Below, piece after piece: positions 25,164-36,239 of a stretch of 64,000 nucleotides of DNA. Origin of the DNA: Nematostella vectensis. Lineage: Eukaryota > Cnidaria > Anthozoa > Actiniaria > Edwardsiidae. The notes below the pieces were generated by a model. It searched no databases, was not told the origin of the DNA, and was given only the letters and a program-made list of their open reading frames with translations. Position 1 is the first letter of the stretch. Every line of letters starts with the position of its first letter. The stretch spans positions 6,997,501-7,061,500 of the forward strand of contig NC_064043.1 in the NCBI RefSeq assembly GCF_932526225.1. Reading direction: 5' to 3'. Both the position numbers and the translations under genes were made by a program.

Positions 25164-26813
25164 CTTTCCTTCGCATGCAAATGAAACTTGATAGCGCATC
25201 TTGCGGGCTTTGTGCGAAGCAAGGTGCGGCATGCTAATGACATGACGTGTTGAGCATTCTGTCGGAGAAGGACGGGGGGGGGGGGGGGGGGTAGGTAGTG
25301 TAGATCTCGCGCGGTTTTTCTACTGACAGGGGTACAATGCAGTGTTTTTTAACAAGGATTTACACCGTTTTCTTTCCTTTTCGATATGGTTGTTACAACT
25401 TCGGTTGATCATCTTTTTCTGGAATTTTGCTGTGCCGTCTTTTCGATTTTCCAACAAGCCTGCTCTGATATTGTTTTTTTGAGAATTTTGTTATCGTTAA
25501 GTTACAGATCTGTTTTCATATTAGCCTAGGTTGAACATAAATATTTGACGTGGCTCCACAGGGTAGGGGAAGGGGAGGGTGGGGGATCAGCATGTAGTGT
25601 CTATAAATGTCGTTGTCATTCCCCAGTGCAAAGGGCAGGAGAAACGGAGTTTGTAAGGTTAAATTCAAAGCCATGCAATTACCTTAATTTTGGCTAAAAT
25701 GTGCCATTTTTTGCAAATATATAAATACTATTCGGCACCGTCCCGGCCAGCGCCCCGGAGAATTGACGAATTATATAACGTAAACATTATGTGCGCCTCA
25801 CAGAAAAGTTACAAACCAAAATTAAGGTAATTTTGTGGTTTATAATTGAACCCTACAAATTTTGCTCCTCCAGCCGATCCCATCAAGTGGATAGACTTTT
25901 CCTACTAGACAATGTTATGATCTAAGTCCAGGAAATCCCTGGCAGGCTTATAACTCTTCCATATAATCCTCTTCGATGTAAGCTGACATTCTCAAGAGTC
26001 CAGACATTCTTAGGACCCAGTGAGCGCAGACCAAATAAGCTAAAGTCCACATTTGGGAAGTTTTGTATTATTACATGATCCAGCGCTATTTGCTATTGAT
26101 AGAATGGGTCCAGTAAAATTCAACATATTAAAAACAAGTGGTCCCTATCTAGCCAAAAAAGAAATGCCAATCAACACATTAATATGACACATTAACATTT
26201 GCTAAGGACAAAGGATCTCCAATCTTTTCAATGAAAATAACATTACAGATAGCAATTGTGAGCAGCCCAAGATACTAGTAACACAAAATATACGAGGCGC
26301 TGTTTAGCCATACGTCTTGCAAGCGGGTTGGCCATCTTTGTATTTCTTGGTAACGTGCATTACAATTTAGATAACCTACCCCAAAATATTCGGTAGGCGC
26401 GAGTACTTTTTCTTCTTTTTATTAAAATTTTATTTTCTTATGTCATTGCTATTATCTTTGCTTTCTTGACGCAATTTCTCTAATGAAGTTTTAGGGTGTA
26501 TGTTCTGTCCATCAAAGCCAAGCAGTTTCTGGGGACTACGCTATTTCCGGTTTTACGTCAAAAACACGACAATGGTTATCTGCAATTAAAAAGTTATGTT
26601 GCAATTTCTTAGTGCCAAAAAAATACCTCTCTCTCTTTTCGCATGCATCTTTTATCCAATCAACAAGGGCCTTTCACTAACTGTTTGTTTGTTTATTGTT
26701 TATTCCCTTGGGATTTCCTAGCGGGCTTCTTTCCCCGTTCAGTAAACATTTCCAGTTAGTTGTGCTCCCTGTGTTATAGTTTTTATTTTTTTTCTGGTTT
26801 GGGTTCCCTGTGT
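25164..26813. other. Intergenic region between MOXD start and M6 3' end
   Basis: Contains the upstream region of the monooxygenase gene and the 3' flank of the M6-like gene. No coding sequence is recognisable. It holds a G homopolymer at 25274-25291 and a MITE-like inverted element at 25650-25859. Confidence 0.5.
25650..25859. mobile_element. MITE-like foldback element
   Basis: Outer ends TTTGTAAGGTT / AACCCTACAAA are inverted, and a perfect 17-bp inner inverted pair (AATTACCTTAATTTTGG at 25677-25693 and its inverse at 25816-25832) lies inside. About 210 bp, non-coding. Confidence 0.75.
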
Positions 26814-29800
26814 TTAGTATCGTTTCCCAGCAGGCTTGGGCTCCCTGTGGTAGTCGTACACGTAACTCCACTTTTCCTGTCCATGTGGGTTGTGTTCAAA
26901 GCCGGCTTTATCACCCTTGTCTTTAAGTAGCTTTTGTCGCATGCTCAGTTGCACCTCCTCGACCGGCGGCTCAGGCCAGCAGTCGTCGTATTTTTCAGGG
27001 TCCCGGATATTGCAACACACGCGACACGTGGATATTTCGCTGGGTCTGGTCTCCTTGCGATGCTTGTGCACAAGGATAACGTTGACAGCCAGGGCAAGGA
27101 GCATTATCATCTACGGGGGTAGTCAGGGAAGTCAGTACAGGGGGTGGGGGAGGGGTAGGGGGCTATGCTAACACAATAGCGGACTTGCCCCAAGAGATCA
27201 CGTGACTGGGTGGCAAAATATTGCGCGCTCAGGGTTTTGGCGGCAAAATAGCAGCAACAAAAAGGAATTTATTCAGCGCTTACGAATAAAGCCAGAAGGC
27301 TTTTTTCAGAAACGGCTTATTTTCATTTTTTTTTTCTCTGACGAGGGCAGTTATTTTTGTGTCTATTTTGGCTAAAATTTGCCACCCAAATTGCCATGTT
27401 ACAATCGATTGCGCAAGAAATAAGTAATACTTACGACGCCAATGATGATAAAAATCCCTCCGACAAACGCAGCAACAAAATATGGAGTCGCTCCAGTCAT
27501 CTAAAGGTAAAAACCCTTATCAAAATGTAGACATAACTATGCTCGAGGGAATATACAAGGCCTGTGGGGCGTTTCAAAAATTTCGCAGAGTAGTTAACTT
27601 CCCTATCCTTTCAAGAAAGACGGAAATTGTGTTCTGAAAAGTAGACTGCGATAGCTTCATAAAGCTTCCGTGAGAGCGGAGGGGAAGGCGAGGTAACATC
27701 AACTTTCACTATGGGGTGAGGGTAGAAGAGAATTTCCGATCGATTATATGAGGGGAATAGGGTCAAGAGGGAAGAAAAAGAAAGCACGAGGAGGGAAGAG
27801 GAGAGGGGTGAAGGGGTGAAGGGGTAGGGGGATTAAGGTAGGCCGCCGGTCGCTATTGATCCGCCGCGTTGCGCCCTGTACATACCGCGCCACAAAACTC
27901 GATTAGGTCATGTCCACACAAAACGTCCATCTTGACGATGTCATCGATGCCGTACTCTTTGAATTCGATGCACGTCTTTCCGAGCTGCTTGACAAGCTTC
28001 ACCTGGCAGACGGCGAACGCGATACCCATCACGATGACGGGAAATAGCAATAGTGGCCCCATGATGGTCCAGATAAGCCACACCAGACCATGCCATCCGA
28101 ATAGCTACATGACCAATGAGAAAAAACATGTTAAGACAATCACTAACATTAGACCATGCCATCCGAATAGCTACATGACCAATGAGAAAAAAACATGTTA
28201 AGACAAGCACCAACATTAGACCATGCCATCCGAATAGCTACATGACCAATGAGAAAAAACATGTTAAGACAATCACCAACATTAGACCATGCCATCCGAA
28301 TAGCTATATGACCAATGAGAAAAAACATGTTAAGACAAGCACCAACACCAGACCATGCCATCCGAATAGCTACATGGCCAATGAGAAAAAAACATGTTAA
28401 GACAATCACCAACATTAGACCATGCCATCCGAATAGCTATACATGACCAATGAGAAAAAACATGCTAAGACAAGCACCAACATTAGACCATGCCATCCGA
28501 ATAGCTATACATGGCCAATGAGAAAAAAACATGTTAAGACAATCACCAACATTAGACCATGCCATCCGAATAGCTACATGACCAATGAGAAAAAAACATG
28601 TTAAGACAATCACCAACATTAGACCATGCCATCCAAATAGCTATACATGGCCAATGAGAAAAAACATGTTAAGACAATCACCAACATTAGACCATGCCAT
28701 CCGAATAGCTACACATGACCAATGAGAAAAAACATGTTAAGACAAGCACCAACATTAGACCATGCCATCCGAATAGCTACATGGCCAATGAGAAAAAACA
28801 TGTTAAGACAAGCACCAACATTAGACCATGCCATCCAAATAGCTATACATGGCCAATGAGAAAAAACATGTTAAGACAATCACCAACATTAGACCATGCC
28901 ATCCGAATAGCTACATGACCAATGAGAAAAAAACATGTTAAGACAATCACCAACAGGATAGAACCCACACAAGACCATGCAATCGCGATTAGCTACATGA
29001 CCAATGAGAAAAAACATGTTAAGACAAGCACCAACATTAGACCATGCCATCCGAATAGCTACATGGCCAATGAGAAAAAACATGTTAAGACAAGCACCAA
29101 CATTAGACCATGCCATCCGAATAGCTACATGACCAATGAGAAAAAACATGTCAAGACAAGCACCAACATTAGACCATGCCATCCGAATAGCTATACATGG
29201 CCAATGAGAAAAAAACATGTTAAGACAATCACCAACAGGATAGAACCCACACAAGACCATGCAATCGCGATAAGCTACATGGCCAATGAGAAAAAACATG
29301 TTAAGACAATCACCAACATTAGACCATGCCATCCGAATAGCTACATGACCAATGAGAAAAAACATGTTAAGACAATCACCAACATTAGACCATGCCATCC
29401 GAATAGCTATACATGGCCAATGAGAAAAAACATGTCAAGACAAGCACCAACATTAGACCATGCCATCCAAATAGCTATACATGGCCAATGAGAAAAAACA
29501 TGTTAAGACAATCACCAACATTAGACCATGCCATCCGAATAGCTACATGACCAATGAGAAAAAACATGTTAAGACAAGCACCAACATTAGACCATGCCAT
29601 CCGAATAGCTACATGGCCAATGAGAAAAAACATGTTAAGACAAGCATCAACATTAGACCATGCCATCCGAATAGCTACATGACCAATGAGAAAAAACATG
29701 TTAAGACAAGCACCAACATTAGACCATGCCATCCGAATAGCTACATGACCAATGAGAAAAAACATGTTAAGACAATCACCAACATTAGACCATGCCATCC

Positions 29801-32800
29801 GAATAGCTATACATGGCCAATGAGAAAAAACATGTCAAGACAAGCACCAACATTAGACCATGCCATCCGAATAGCTACATGACCAATGAGAAAAAACATG
29901 TTAAGACAAGCACCAACATTAGACCATGCCATCCGAATAGCTACATGACCAATGAGAAAAAACATGTCAAGACAATCACCAACATTAGACCATGCCATCC
30001 GAATATCGCCCCATGACCAATGAGAAAAAAACATGTTAAGACAAGCACCAACATTAGACCATGCCATCCGAATAGCTACATGACCAATGAGAAAAAACAT
30101 GTTAAGACAATCACCAACATTAGACCATGCCATCCGAATAGCTATACATGGCCAATGAGAAAAAACATGTCAAGACAAGCACCAACATTAGACCATGCCA
30201 TCCAAATAGCTATACATGGCCAATGAGAAAAAAAAACATGTCAAGACAAGCACCAACATTAGACCATGCCATCCGAATAGCTACATGACCAATGAGAAAA
30301 AACATGTTAAGACAAGCACCAACATTAGACCATGCCATCCGAATAGCTACATGACCAATGAGAAAAAACATGTTAAGACAAGCACCAACATTAGACCATG
30401 CCATCCGAATAGCTACATGACCAATGAGAAAAAAACATGTTAAGACAAGCACCAACATTAGACCATGCCATCCAAATAGCTATACATGACCAATGAGAAA
30501 AAACATGTTAAGACAATCACCAACATTAGACCATGCCATCCGAATAGCTATACATGGCCAATGAGAAAAAAAACATGTTAAGACAATCACCAACATTAGA
30601 CCATGCCATCCGAATAGCTACACATGACCAATGAGAAAAAACATGTTAAGACAAGCACCAACATTAGACCATGCCATCCGAATAGCTACATGACCAATGA
30701 GAAAAAACATGTCAAGACAAGCACCAACATTAGACCATGCCATCCGAATAGCTATACATGACCAATGAGAAAAAACATGTCAAGACAAGCACCAACATTA
30801 GACCATGCCATCCGAATAGCTATACATGACCAATGAGAAAAAACATGTTAAGACAAGCACCAACATTAGACCATGCCATCCGAATAGCTACATGACCAAT
30901 GAGAAAAAACATGTCAAGACAAGCACCAACACCAGACCATGCCATCCGAATAGCTACATGGCCAATGAGAAAAAACATGTCAAGACAAGCACCAACATTA
31001 GACCATGCCATCCGAATAGCTACATGACCAATGAGAAAAAACATGTTAAGACAAGCATCAACATTAGACCATGCCATCCGAATAGCTACATGACCAATGA
31101 GAAAAAACATGTCAAGACAAGCACCAACATTAGACCATGCCATCCGAATAGCTACATGACCAATGGTTAAAAGACATGTTAAGACAAGCATCAACAGGAT
31201 AGAACCCACAAAAGACCATGCAATCGCGATTAGCTACATGGCCAGTGAGAAAAATGTGTTAAGACAAGCACCAACAGGATAGCACCCACACTCGACCATG
31301 CAATCCGAATAGCTATACTATAAATAAAATGCATACCGGATACAACAAAAACCTGCCATCTAAACAGCTTGTATGAGAAATAGATAGATTACACAAAGCA
31401 TCAGTATTGTATGCCAAATACTAAAAAAAAACTAAACTGTGCCATCGTAGAATAGCAATATGATAGATACATCAGAAAAGACGGAGAATCATTATAGTTT
31501 TAAAGTTCGCATCAACCAAAACCTGTAATTTTTGCATATGCTTAGTCTGGATTTTCAACTTTCGCACTGGGGCAATTGACTTGGGGAATTGAAAATTGAA
31601 GACTGCTTAACCAAAAATTCGCGAAGTCGTTTCGCTGCGATATCTATTACTATACTATTCTTTTCAAATCATGATGAATGAGAAAGAAACTTTCGAAAAG
31701 GATTCTGGGACATGTTGTCAAATACGACACCATGCTAATGTCCTGTCTTACAGGTAGGAGCTGTTGACATGCGCGTTGTGAGGTACGTACCAATATGATG
31801 CAGCATCTTCCGGTGAGTTTGGACTTCCAACCGCTGTACACATTGTACCGCGTGCGCCCTGTAGCTGCAATCCCATTAAGCACTGCGAGCCCTGACATGC
31901 CACCGAGGAAAAGACCAAGTGCCATGATACCCATCCGCGCCATACCGCTGACACGCAAAAACCCATAAATACAGATCTACGGCATTCTCGCAGGCGCGTA
32001 CACAGGGGGGTGTGCGCACTTGACGTACTTGACGGCCAAAAGATGGGTCATTTCTTATTAAGGGATCTTCAAATACTATAATTTTTTCATATGGAACCTA
32101 TAACTGCGCACCCCCTCTCAGCCAATCCTATGAACGCGCCTGTTATCGGCATTTATTTAAATAATTAATATGACGTGTGAAGTCACAACACGAGTATGAT
32201 TACCATGTGTGTTGTGTTACGTTACGTCACGGAAGAATGTGGTCACGGTGTGCCGACTGTTACGACAGAATGAGAATAGAGTGTGTCACGACAATGTAAT
32301 GATAATTTTTCTCGATACATCATGCCAAGTGACAGTTCTGTGATGTGTCACCAGGTCACAAAGCAGTCATCAAAGCGAAGTCATCGGTGACGCAATGTTA
32401 CGAAGGTAGTGTCACAAGACAAATTAGAGAGCTTAAGCAAGTCAACACGAACGGCATCAAAAACGGCGCGCGCGCTCACGAATTGCTGAAAAACGGCGTT
32501 GACGTCCGTGACAGGAAATCTAGAACGGCATTTTCCCTATTTTTACGTTCTACGCGCGCGGTCACGGACGTCAACGCCGTTTTTCCAACAATTCGTCAGA
32601 GCGCGCGCCGTTTTTGATGCCGTTCGTGTTGACTTGCTTAAGCTCTCTATTGTCCCAATACGGAATACCTCATTACACCTGATTTTTGCGTCACTTTTAT
32701 TTCGCGAATGTCGCGATTTTAAAAGATTCGCGAAAGTAAAAGGACGCGAAAATGAAGTGTCGCGAAAATTAGGATGCGTCGTGATTTTTGCGAGTGATGT

Positions 32801-34502
32801 GTTTTTTTACGAAAATAGGAAAACCGCGAAAATTAAGTGTCGCGGAATATCGCTATCTCAAGATAGCGAAATTTTGTGACACGACACAATACAGTAAGTC
32901 CTTGTCCGTACACGACACTATACAGTAAATCATTGTCCGGACACGATACAATACAGTAACTCATTGTCTGGAAACGACACAATACACTCAGTCATTTTCC
33001 GGGGAGACCATGCAAAGCCATTGTCCGGACACGATACAATACAGTAAGTCATTGTCCGAACACGATACGATACAGAAAGTCATTGTCCGGACACGATACA
33101 ATACAGAAAGTCATTGTCCGGACACAATACAATACAGTAAGTAATTTTCCGGACACGGCACAAACAAGACAAAATAGCGTAACGCGATGTGCGGACATCA
33201 TTTCAGACACGATATCCATCTCATTAGAACTTCTTACATCATGTCCATCTTGAGAAACTTGTTGAGGTGAAAGACGCCCTCGTAGAGGCCAAGTGCGAAG
33301 CCCGTGTAGCCCAAGGCGAGCCAGAAGGCTGCGATAAGCGTGATACAGGGTATCCTAGAATAGCAGATACAGCAGCAAACCCAGCACGACTTGCAACACG
33401 CTAAAAATCAACACACAACATGCTGGAAATCGACTCGTATCAAGCTAAAAATCTGATCGCGATCACGTTTAAAACTCAACACGTGACGCGCTGAAAATTA
33501 GCACGCAACACTTAAAAAATCAACACGTAATACGCTGAAAACCTGCACGCTAAACGCACACTTGCTGAAAATCGACCCGCGACAAGCTAAAAATCAACAC
33601 GAAACGCTAAAAACATTCACTCAAAGCAGTCATAAAATAAAACTCTAATTCACAATATCATAATTTGGAAAATAGCTGAGCTATATAAACTCCTTCAACT
33701 TAGAGTGAGAAAACAAAAAAATTAATATTTTTTTGATGAAGTACCATACATTTTGAATCACTTTGAGTAGAATCCTTCTATAACAAATTATGTTGCTATC
33801 AAGTGTTTCAATACTGTACGCGAGTTAGTGCGCAAAACTTATTATTATTTTTTGCTCGTGTCCTCACAATTTTGCCTTTTTTAAAATTATGTGTGGGTCG
33901 GAATTGATCGCAAATGATTAGTAGAAAAAAAAGTGTCTTTGACTGTGAGTATTTTTCTGCTTGCAGTCCAACTATTATATGGCGCATCTAAATAAAACAG
34001 GAGAAAGCCAGGTTGCAAAAATGTATACAGTGGGGAGCCATAACTCCATAACACGACTTGTCTATCTTTTGCCTGACGAATGTGCACAAAATATAAAGAA
34101 TAACAGACAGCAAATAGATTAAAATTAACAGTGTTTGGTAAAATTTAGTGGTATTTGAAATAATATAATAAAAAAACAGCTCCGAGTTAGTTATGAACAA
34201 CAAAACCAAACTTGTGCATACTATATATTTCACGGCCTGTAGTATGTTATCTTGCTCAACTTACCTGCCGTCTTCCTGGCGTTTAGACAATGATGTTTCT
34301 GTAGTCCAAGTTTTACGAGCCCTTTCACAACCAGCTTTTTTGGTTCAAATTTGGGAATTTTTGGGATTTCCTTTGGAACTTTTGCAGTGAGGTCTTTCAA
34401 TTTGGAGATATCCGGAACCCTGAGCACACCGCCTGAGAGACTCGGCATTTTGATCGGCATGTCCGCCGGTACTTTTAACTTCCCTACCTTGGACTCTGCC
34501 AT
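26814..34502 (-). CDS. M6-like: M6 / proteolipid-protein (PLP/DM20) family four-pass membrane glycoprotein, complete, 6 exons
   Basis: Predicted 379-residue member of the myelin PLP/DM20/M6 family, plasma-membrane proteins with roles in cell-surface organisation and neurite or epithelial biology. Exons: 34502-34265, 33400-33238, 31947-31791, 28104-27886, 27500-27435, 27110-26814; all GT-AG, phases close. A cysteine cluster (C81, C82, C85, C88-90, C92), a likely palmitoylation site, precedes TM1 (about 96-116). TM2 is about 139-160, followed by the diagnostic ATGRTRYNVYSGWKSK loop, which parallels ATGATRHKVYRAWRSR of insect M6. TM3 is about 190-218. The second extracellular loop has the four family cysteines (219, 231, 249, 257). 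TM4 is split over exons 5 and 6. Unusual: an 80-residue basic, Pro/Lys-rich N-terminal extension from exon 1, and a tandem array of acceptor sites in intron 3. Confidence 0.88.
27208..27395. mobile_element. MITE-like element, GGTGGCAAA family, copy 2
   Basis: Ends GGGTGGCAAAATATTGCGCG and TTTGCCACCC are inverted; the interior matches the copy at 21257-21470 (GCAACAAAAAGGAA, TTATTCAGCGCTTACGAA). Located in M6 intron 5. Confidence 0.75.
27501..27885. other. M6 intron 4, purine-rich
   Basis: Between exons 5 and 4. A GA-rich stretch (GGGGAAG, GAGGGAAG, GGTGAAGGGGTGAAGG) occupies about 27670-27840. No gene or element recognised. Confidence 0.5.
28085..31320 (-). repeat. 66-bp satellite-like array made of M6 exon 4 3' splice-site copies
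   Basis: About 46 near-identical 66-bp units (some 67-76 bp, with A-run length changes or an inserted variant) fill intron 3 up to exon 4. On the gene strand each unit contains TTTTTTCTCATTGGTCATG TAG, i.e. pyrimidine-rich tract and AG acceptor, then CTATTCGGATGGCATGGTC, which is also the first 19 coding bases of exon 4. The true acceptor (exon edge 28104) is simply the last copy. Units decay at the far end (31170-31320). As 66 is divisible by three, several long spurious frames appear on both strands. Confidence 0.96.
31991..32142. mobile_element. MITE-like element with CAGGCGCGT ends
   Basis: Starts CAGGCGCGTACA and ends TGAACGCGCCTG, an inverted match except one base. 152 bp, non-coding, in M6 intron 2. 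Confidence 0.7.
32418..32655. mobile_element. Long palindromic (foldback) element
   Basis: Two arms of ~90-95 bp are near-perfect inverted copies, the left beginning at GACAA.TAGAGAGCTTAAGC and the right ending GCTTAAGCTCTCTATTGTC. They are separated by a ~45-bp unpaired centre (about 32512-32556). Arms include CGGCGCGCGCG and GGCGTTGACGTCCGTGAC. In M6 intron 2. As RNA or single-stranded DNA this would form a long hairpin. Confidence 0.9.
32880..33170. repeat. 31-bp minisatellite
   Basis: About nine imperfect copies of a unit containing CATTGTCCGGACACGATACA and ATACAGTAAGT, separated by small variants (one copy replaced by a GGGGAGACCATGC insertion). It ends about 70 bp before exon 2 of the M6-like gene, within intron 2. 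Confidence 0.88.
33401..33620. repeat. Degenerate GCTAAAAATCAACACG repeat
   Basis: Imperfect 20-25 bp units with GCTRAAAATC and a CAACACGYAACA piece follow directly upstream of exon 2, in intron 1. The exon 2 acceptor (TTTTTAG) lies in the first unit; the first unit reads CACGCTAAAAATCAACAC across the junction. Confidence 0.6.
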
Positions 34503-36239
34503 TTCTTATGGTAACTCTTTTAAAATTACTAAAACCACAGAAGATTCCCTTGTAAGAAGCAGCAGAGGAAAAGCGGCTGACAAGCTGGAAAATGCAGTTG
34601 CAAAAAGCGCTTGTGAAACCACCTGTAGAAACGAGTAGCCACCCGTAACACAAACATGGCGTCATCAAATGAACTCTCAGTCGAAGTAGTTAGCATACCA
34701 GGGCGAAAGCAAAGCGGAACAATAATGGGAAATAGGTCAACGGATAAAATGTCCGTTCTTTGGTGCATATATATTTCTAAATTTTTTTTTATAAAATTAC
34801 ATGGTCATAGGTCTTCGGAAACACAGCTCGCCGGAACAAGCGGGATTTGTGAATAACAACGCGTCTCGAGGAATAAACATTCTAAAGCAACTAACAACAG
34901 CAAGAAGAGAACGCAAGTGGATACTGTTTTAGGGTGATTCTTGAAAATATCGGCATTCATACCACTAGTTTTTATCGCTTCGAAAATTTTAAGATTTGTT
35001 AAAAAAGAACAGCAAAAAAACTTTTATTGATTTGGTATTTGTTATGGTACGTGAGCCAATCAACACTGTCTTATTTACGTCAACTTTGAATTTCACCCTG
35101 CCTCTCGCAGAAATGGCGCGACTTTGCGCGAGAGAGGTATGTTCTACATATTTAACTTTAAAGAGTTAAAACTTGCATTTCTGACACTTCAGTTAACCAA
35201 GAGATTCCGCTTTTCAGGGAAGTTCTTGCGATTTTTTTCGGAAAAATTGATAAATGAAGGATAAAACTGTTTGAATTTAGATTTGTCACGTAATTTCAAT
35301 GGTGCCGGACTTGTCCAGTGTCGTTTTGCCCTAGTTGTTTTACTACATTATTATTGCGCTATACCATCACATACATAAACATAACTGAAACACTGAAAGC
35401 GTTGATAAAAATTCTTTAATAAAGATCCCCCGAAGAGGGTTTTTGTACAAATAAAATCAAAAGCGTATATCGCGGCAACTTTTAAGATGAAGAACCGTCA
35501 GCAGTTCCGGCTATTAATTTACAAACTCTGGCTAAAGAATATATAACTATTTGAGATAAGGTTACACTCAAGATCCATGTATAGTAGCGCGCAGTGGTCC
35601 ATACGTAACGTAAAATGGCAGGTAAATAGGAATGCTACAGGATTCGAGGGTGCATTTGTTTTTTATTTACGCTTATTGGATTAATTATGGAGCACTGCAA
35701 GTTACGACACATTTTTCCGAGTGAGACCTTGATTGAAATAGGTGTTTACCATATAATAAAATCACACATAAAGCCGCGGCTATTGAAGAAACATGACGTT
35801 TCTAAGTTAAAATAGCAGAGAACAAAGCCTATGGTAACAAAAGTGCAGAAGTCTTGACCCGTTCTTAATAAGACGAATGTTTTGGAATGGTTTGGATAGA
35901 GTTGGTTTCGACTCAGATTAGAGAGGATCCAGAAGGCAATAATGAAGAGTGTATCATGAATTGCTTGGAGCCCCTGGCTTTTGCTATCCTTATACTACTG
36001 TGGCGGATTATGCCAATGTATCATGAATAGATCGTGGCAGCCCATTAGCGTGGAACCTCATCCCTATTTTCTCCTGGCTCTTGTTCCCTCTTTCCATGGC
36101 TTTTGTTCCCTTTATACTACTGTGGCGGATGATGACTGAGAACCTGGTTTTGAAACACCGGCCCGGAAAGAGCTGGATACCTTAAGATTAGATTTTGTCT
36201 ATACAAAGATAGGATATCTGTCTCTCTGGGGAGCTTATC
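34503..36239. other. Intergenic region between M6 start and PDS5 3' end
   Basis: Carries the upstream region of the M6-like gene and the 3' flank of PDS5. The phrase TATACTACTGTGGCGGAT(T/G)ATG occurs twice (about 35990 and 36113), a diverged short duplication. No further coding sequence recognised. Confidence 0.5.

Noticed and set aside
28149-31209. Many frames with MAWSNVG..LIGHVAIR or NEKKHVKT..RPCHPNSY repeats
   Set aside because: Products of the 66-bp array read in other frames on both strands; the real coding part is only the final partial unit in exon 4.
28105-31320. CRISPR-like regular repeats
   Set aside because: There are no unique spacers: the whole unit is repeated, the context is a eukaryotic intron, and the unit is derived from a splice junction.
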